From: an uncultured Prevotellaceae bacterium
GTDB lineage: Bacteria; Bacteroidota; Bacteroidia; Bacteroidales; Bacteroidaceae
Length of the DNA: 63,025 nt
Assembly (NCBI GenBank): GCA_947307015.1
Contig: CAMZHV010000011.1
Span: forward strand, 1 to 63,025
Direction of reading: 5' to 3'
A model generated the notes under the pieces. The model was not told the DNA's origin. It did not search any database and saw only the letters and a list, made by a program, of their open reading frames with translations. This document shows, in pieces, positions 60,434-63,025 of this stretch; position 1 is the first letter of the stretch; every line of letters starts with the position of its first letter. A program made the position numbers and the translations under genes.

Positions 60434-62191
60434 TCAGTGCCAGCCGCCGGGAGCGCCACCGCCAGGACCGCCACCCATGCTGTTGCCGCCTGTGTAAGAT
60501 GAGAGGCTGACGGAGGTACCGCCGCTGACGGTGCCATTGCTAATGCCGAGCCCACCGAAATATGTTGTGCCGCCGCTGACGCTGACACCCGAGACGAGCG
60601 TAGGCTGTGAGGCTGCGGAAACGACAAGTCCTGAGCCGCCGCTCGACGGGGTCTGGAAGCTGAAGGAGCTTGTGCCGACGCTCAGCGCATACCACGTGTT
60701 GGGTGACCACGACGAGGTCTGATAGCACGACTGCGACAGGCTGCTACCATTCTCCAGCCCGCCCACGGCAACGATGGTGCCGCCCGTGACATAGAGTTTG
60801 TAGCCGCCCTCCGTGTTGGCATCGATGGCCACCTCGGGCTGTCCGGAGCAGATGGCATAGACGGTGCCGCCCTTGATGTAGCAGTTGCCGTTGGCATCGA
60901 GGCCGTCGTTGTTGCGGCCGTGGGCATAGACATAGCCGCCGCTGACGGTCATCGTGCTCTTGGAGTTGATGGCATCGTCGTAGGCATACGAGGCCACCTC
61001 GCCGCCGCTGATGCTCAGTTCCTTCTTTGTCTCAATGCCCTCGCCGTTGGTGCCGCTGGTGCGCACCCATATACGGCCACCGCTGATGGTGATATTACCA
61101 TCTGTCTTGATGCCCTTAGGCGACGAGGTGTCGTTATTGCTCTTGTACTGACTGCCTGTAGTGACCACGTAAACGCTGCCGCCGTTGAAATGGGCCTCAC
61201 CGTCAACATTCACGCCCTTGCCTCCCGAGCCAGTGCTCTTCAACCACAGCTCGCCGCCATTGACGGTCAGCATCGAGTCCGCCTTGATGCCTGCTGCGCC
61301 CTTCGCCTCGCCGTCTGTGCTGTCGTAGGTGCCGCCGCCTGTGGTCAGCACGGTGGTGCGCCCGCCGCAGACGATGATATTACTCTCGCAGTTGATGCCC
61401 TTCGCCGCTTCCGCCGTCACCTCAACGTTCAGGATGCCGCCGTTGATGAACACGCCGTCGTTAGCCTTTATGCCATGATTGGCTGTCGATTTCACATAAA
61501 TGTTGTTGTCCTTGTTGAACACGATATAGTCAGCACAATGAATGCCGTTGTTCGAGTTGCCCGTTATACTGAGCGCACCCGAACCATTGAAGAGCAGCTT
61601 GCCCTTGCAGTACAGCGCTCCCTTATGCGAGCCGCCCGTGCCGTCGGTCAGCGTATTCGTGGTGCCGTCGGCCAGGACGACGAAGGCGCGCTTGCTGCTG
61701 AGCAGGTTCAGCGCCGCCGAGTCGGGATTGGTGATGTTTACTCCGTTGAGTCGCACGGCATATTTCTTGTCGCCCACGATGGTCAGCGAGCCGTTGGTCG
61801 TCGTGCCGCTCACCACGTAGCATACGCCCTTTGTCGCGCTGTGGTTCGCCGTCACGTGGCCGCCGCTGGCTGTCACCGCCACGCCGTTCTCCGTCTTCGC
61901 CACAGGGTTCGAAAGGTCTATCGCCACCTCTGTCGTGAACTCGTTGCCGTCCATCACGTCCTCCTCGTCGGGGTAATATGCCTCTGCGCTCTCTGTCGGC
62001 TCTGCCCTAGTCTTGTCGATGGTGACGTCAAAGGTCGCCAGTTCACCCGTCGTTGCCGAACTTCCGTTATTCATATTGCCGCCATTGTTCCATCCATTGT
62101 TATTGTATTCCTCGAATGGGTCATCTGCCATGCAGCTCGTCATTGCCGCTACCGATGTCATAAGCATCAAATAAACCAGAATCTTCTTCAT
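60434..62191 (-). CDS. DUF4353 carbohydrate-binding-type beta-helix lipoprotein
   Basis: 585 residues. Lipobox MTSC (Cys20), an Asn/Gly-rich linker, then many short repeats such as 'NGGILNVEVTAEAAKGINCE', 'VNGGELWLKSTGSGGKGVNVDG', 'SGGEVASYAYDDAINSK' and 'KGGTVYAICSG', the coils of a right-handed beta-helix. This is the DUF4353 (Cthe_2159-like) pattern, whose studied member binds cellulose and pectin. The C-terminus is Gly-rich (GNSMGGGPGGGAPGGWH). It probably displays glycan-binding surface at the cell outside. Confidence 0.88.
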   Translation of the reverse strand: MKKILVYLMLMTSVAAMTSCMADDPFEEYNNNGWNNGGNMNNGSSATTGELATFDVTIDKTRAEPTESAEAYYPDEEDVMDGNEFTTEVAIDLSNPVAKTENGVAVTASGGHVTANHSATKGVCYVVSGTTTNGSLTIVGDKKYAVRLNGVNITNPDSAALNLLSSKRAFVVLADGTTNTLTDGTGGSHKGALYCKGKLLFNGSGALSITGNSNNGIHCADYIVFNKDNNIYVKSTANHGIKANDGVFINGGILNVEVTAEAAKGINCESNIIVCGGRTTVLTTGGGTYDSTDGEAKGAAGIKADSMLTVNGGELWLKSTGSGGKGVNVDGEAHFNGGSVYVVTTGSQYKSNNDTSSPKGIKTDGNITISGGRIWVRTSGTNGEGIETKKELSISGGEVASYAYDDAINSKSTMTVSGGYVYAHGRNNDGLDANGNCYIKGGTVYAICSGQPEVAIDANTEGGYKLYVTGGTIVAVGGLENGSSLSQSCYQTSSWSPNTWYALSVGTSSFSFQTPSSGGSGLVVSAASQPTLVSGVSVSGGTTYFGGLGISNGTVSGGTSVSLSSYTGGNSMGGGPGGGAPGGWH

Positions 62192-62221
62192 AATGTTAGT
62201 CCTTTGCGTGATTTAATGGTG

Positions 62222-62251
62222 CAAAGATAAAGGAAAAAGGCCAGTCCGCAA
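62222..62251 (-). promoter_or_regulatory. promoter of the DUF4353 gene
   Basis: On the minus strand TTG (62249-62251), 19 bp, TATCTTTG (62222-62229): a full consensus match, 30 bp before the ATG. Confidence 0.82.
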
Positions 62252-62309
62252 AATTTATTCAGCGAACTGCCCATTTCGTTCAACAAAATTGATGATGCCC
62301 TTTACGAAA

Positions 62310-62380
62310 GGTGGCGGCTACCTACTACGCGAAGAAAGCCCCGACATCCAGTCTGGACGTCGGGGCTTCTTCGTAAAAGT
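62310..62380 (-). repeat. terminator hairpin flanked by copies of the 5S 3' end
   Basis: gtggcggctacctacta at 62311-62327 repeats the last 17 bp of the 5S gene (minus strand). Next to it is a strong hairpin, gaagaaagccccgac / gtcggggcttcttc (62331-62372), which is probably a terminator of the rRNA operon. Confidence 0.75.
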
Positions 62381-62506
62381 GGCGGCTACCTACTACCCTC
62401 CGTCGCCATAGGAGGTATGGCTCCCCTCATCGGGCACTGACTGCCAAAGGGCAGTCATCTGAAGGCCCTCTTCGCCCACGGACCCGCGGGAGAGTAAATA
62501 GCCGCC
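62381..62506 (-). repeat. structured 126-bp element bounded by inverted 5S 3' ends
   Basis: ggcggctacctacta... (62381) and ...agagtaaatagccgcc (62506) form an outer stem. Inside are hairpins gactgccaaagggcagtc and, on the minus strand, gccat-acctcct-atggc, whose loop holds a CCTCC like the anti-Shine-Dalgarno core. It may be a decayed or rearranged 5S copy, or a small RNA co-transcribed with rRNA. Confidence 0.6.
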
Positions 62507-62507
62507 A

Positions 62508-62546
62508 ACAGAAAAGCCTCCGAGATGACTCTCGAAGGCTTCTTCA
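62508..62546 (-). terminator. hairpin after 5S rRNA
   Basis: On the minus strand gaagccttcgaga / tctcggaggctttt, directly after the 5S gene. Likely the first terminator or processing site of the operon. Confidence 0.7.
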
Positions 62547-62553
62547 GTAAAAG

Positions 62554-62660
62554 TGGCGGCTACCTACTCTCCCACGGGTGTGCAGTACCATCGGCGCAAG
62601 CGGGCTTAACTTCTCTGTTCGGGATGGGAAGAGGTGGGACCCCGCCGCTATAACCGCCTG
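62554..62660 (-). rRNA. rrf: 5S ribosomal RNA
   Basis: Minus-strand sequence has the 5S hallmarks 'tcccacctcttcccatcccg' and 'aacagagaagttaagcccg', and the 3' end gggagagtaggtagccgcc pairs with the 5' ggcggttatagcgg. The ends are set by this terminal stem, so they are good to within a few bases. Confidence 0.93.
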
Positions 62661-62668
62661 AATGTGAG

Positions 62669-62735
62669 ACCCCCTCTAACTCCCCCGTCAGGGGGAGGAC
62701 TTTTGTCAGGGGCTAGGGGTTGACATTATTGGGAG
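62669..62735. repeat. C/G palindromic repeat in the 23S-5S spacer
   Basis: 'accccctctaactcccccgt' then 'cagggggagg' (62670-62700). It contains ctcccccgtcagggggag (62680-62697), exactly the right half of the feoB element inverted. A second C/G fragment (caggggctaggggtt) follows at about 62707-62721. Confidence 0.8.
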
Positions 62736-62772
62736 AAAAGCATGACTTCGGACAGCTCAAAGCGTACCTCGA

Positions 62773-63025
62773 GCCTGGAAAGCGTTCGGGCAATTAGTAG
62801 CACTCGGCTGTGACGTCACCGCCTCTACACCTGTGCCCTATCGACGTCCTCGTCTCGGACGACCCTCGTGGAGATCTCATCTTGCGGCCGGCTTCGTGCT
62901 TAGATGCGTTCAGCGCTTATCCGATCCGGACGTAGCTACCCGGCGGTGCCCCTGGCGGGACAACCGGTAGACCAGCGGTCCGTCCAACACGGTCCTCTCG
63001 TACTAGTGTCAGAGCCGCGCAAATC
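62773..63025 (-). rRNA. rrl: 23S ribosomal RNA, 3' end (partial)
   Basis: On the minus strand the sequence contains the conserved 23S 3' region, including the sarcin-ricin loop area complement 'tcctctcgtactagtgtcag' at 62992-63011 and 'tgcttagatgcgttcagcgc' at 62898-62917. The 3' end is taken near 'ctactaattgcccgaacgc' and is approximate. The gene continues past the window. Confidence 0.93.

Overview
The window looks like a chromosomal segment of a Bacteroidales bacterium, most likely Prevotellaceae (a Prevotella-like gut or oral species). Evidence seen directly: many genes are preceded by the Bacteroidetes sigma-ABfr-type promoter (TTG, 19-20 bp, TAnnTTTG) and few by a Shine-Dalgarno site. 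Exported proteins end in Prevotella-like 'DL-GRRV...GVYI-NGKKV' tails, and lipoproteins start 'FVSCKDYDDDI'. The core genes (fused feoAB, OMP_b-brl receptor, PdxB, CdaA next to FolP, GH3-family protein) are typical of the order. Family assignments come from reading the proteins, not from a search.

Layout. 1-0.3 kb: two tRNAs. 0.36-7.3 kb, minus: acpP-fabF-rnc-GH3-Ig lipoprotein-DUF3108. 7.4-9.9 kb, minus: murF-pdxB. 10.0-11.7 kb, plus: folP-cdaA. 11.7-28.9 kb is a mirror-image surface-protein locus: an OmpA-like gene, a small lipoprotein and a giant coiled-coil lipoprotein face left. A second giant lipoprotein, a small lipoprotein, a large secreted protein and a second OmpA-like gene face right. 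A tyrosine recombinase sits in the middle. 28.9-36.6 kb: OPT transporter, a secreted GH2 enzyme, pta-ackA. 36.8-44.8 kb: feoAB plus its Cys-rich partner, recA, a carboxynorspermidine/saccharopine dehydrogenase, dnaG. 45-50.2 kb is accessory and partly decayed: GH105, a broken DUF3791/DUF3990 pair, a structured-RNA candidate, an element with inverted-repeat ends, and a chimeric pseudogene. 50.3-59.0 kb: OMP receptor, LytTR regulator, DUF3795, aldehyde dehydrogenase, GNAT, ZIP transporter, and a rubredoxin/ferritin stress cluster. 59.2-62.2 kb: AraC regulator, a GH2 remnant, a DUF4353 lipoprotein. 62.3-63.0 kb: 5S and the 3' end of 23S rRNA, read leftward, with repeats derived from the 5S end.

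The most interesting system is the centre of the mirror locus. The two giant lipoproteins have homologous ~200-bp leaders in inverted orientation (16821-17019 and 19189-19386). The homology begins abruptly at a perfect 22-bp inverted repeat. The unique 2.2 kb between them carries the recombinase and a single consensus promoter, which now points at the right-hand lipoprotein; the left-hand one has no matching promoter. Inverting the segment would move the promoter to the other gene, so this reads as a phase-variation switch between alternative surface layers. The right-hand gene has extreme codon bias (about 1,420 consecutive codons with no TTA, CTA or TCA), as expected of an abundant protein.

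A second theme is a family of C/G-rich palindromic elements. They lie between genes and also in frame inside feoB, dnaG and a LytTR regulator, where they encode 'TPNPSP...' and '...RAGGE' peptides. Several other intergenic repeat families (TTTTCAC-, TTTAAAC-, AACTCGT- and AAGTTA-type) fill most gaps between operons.
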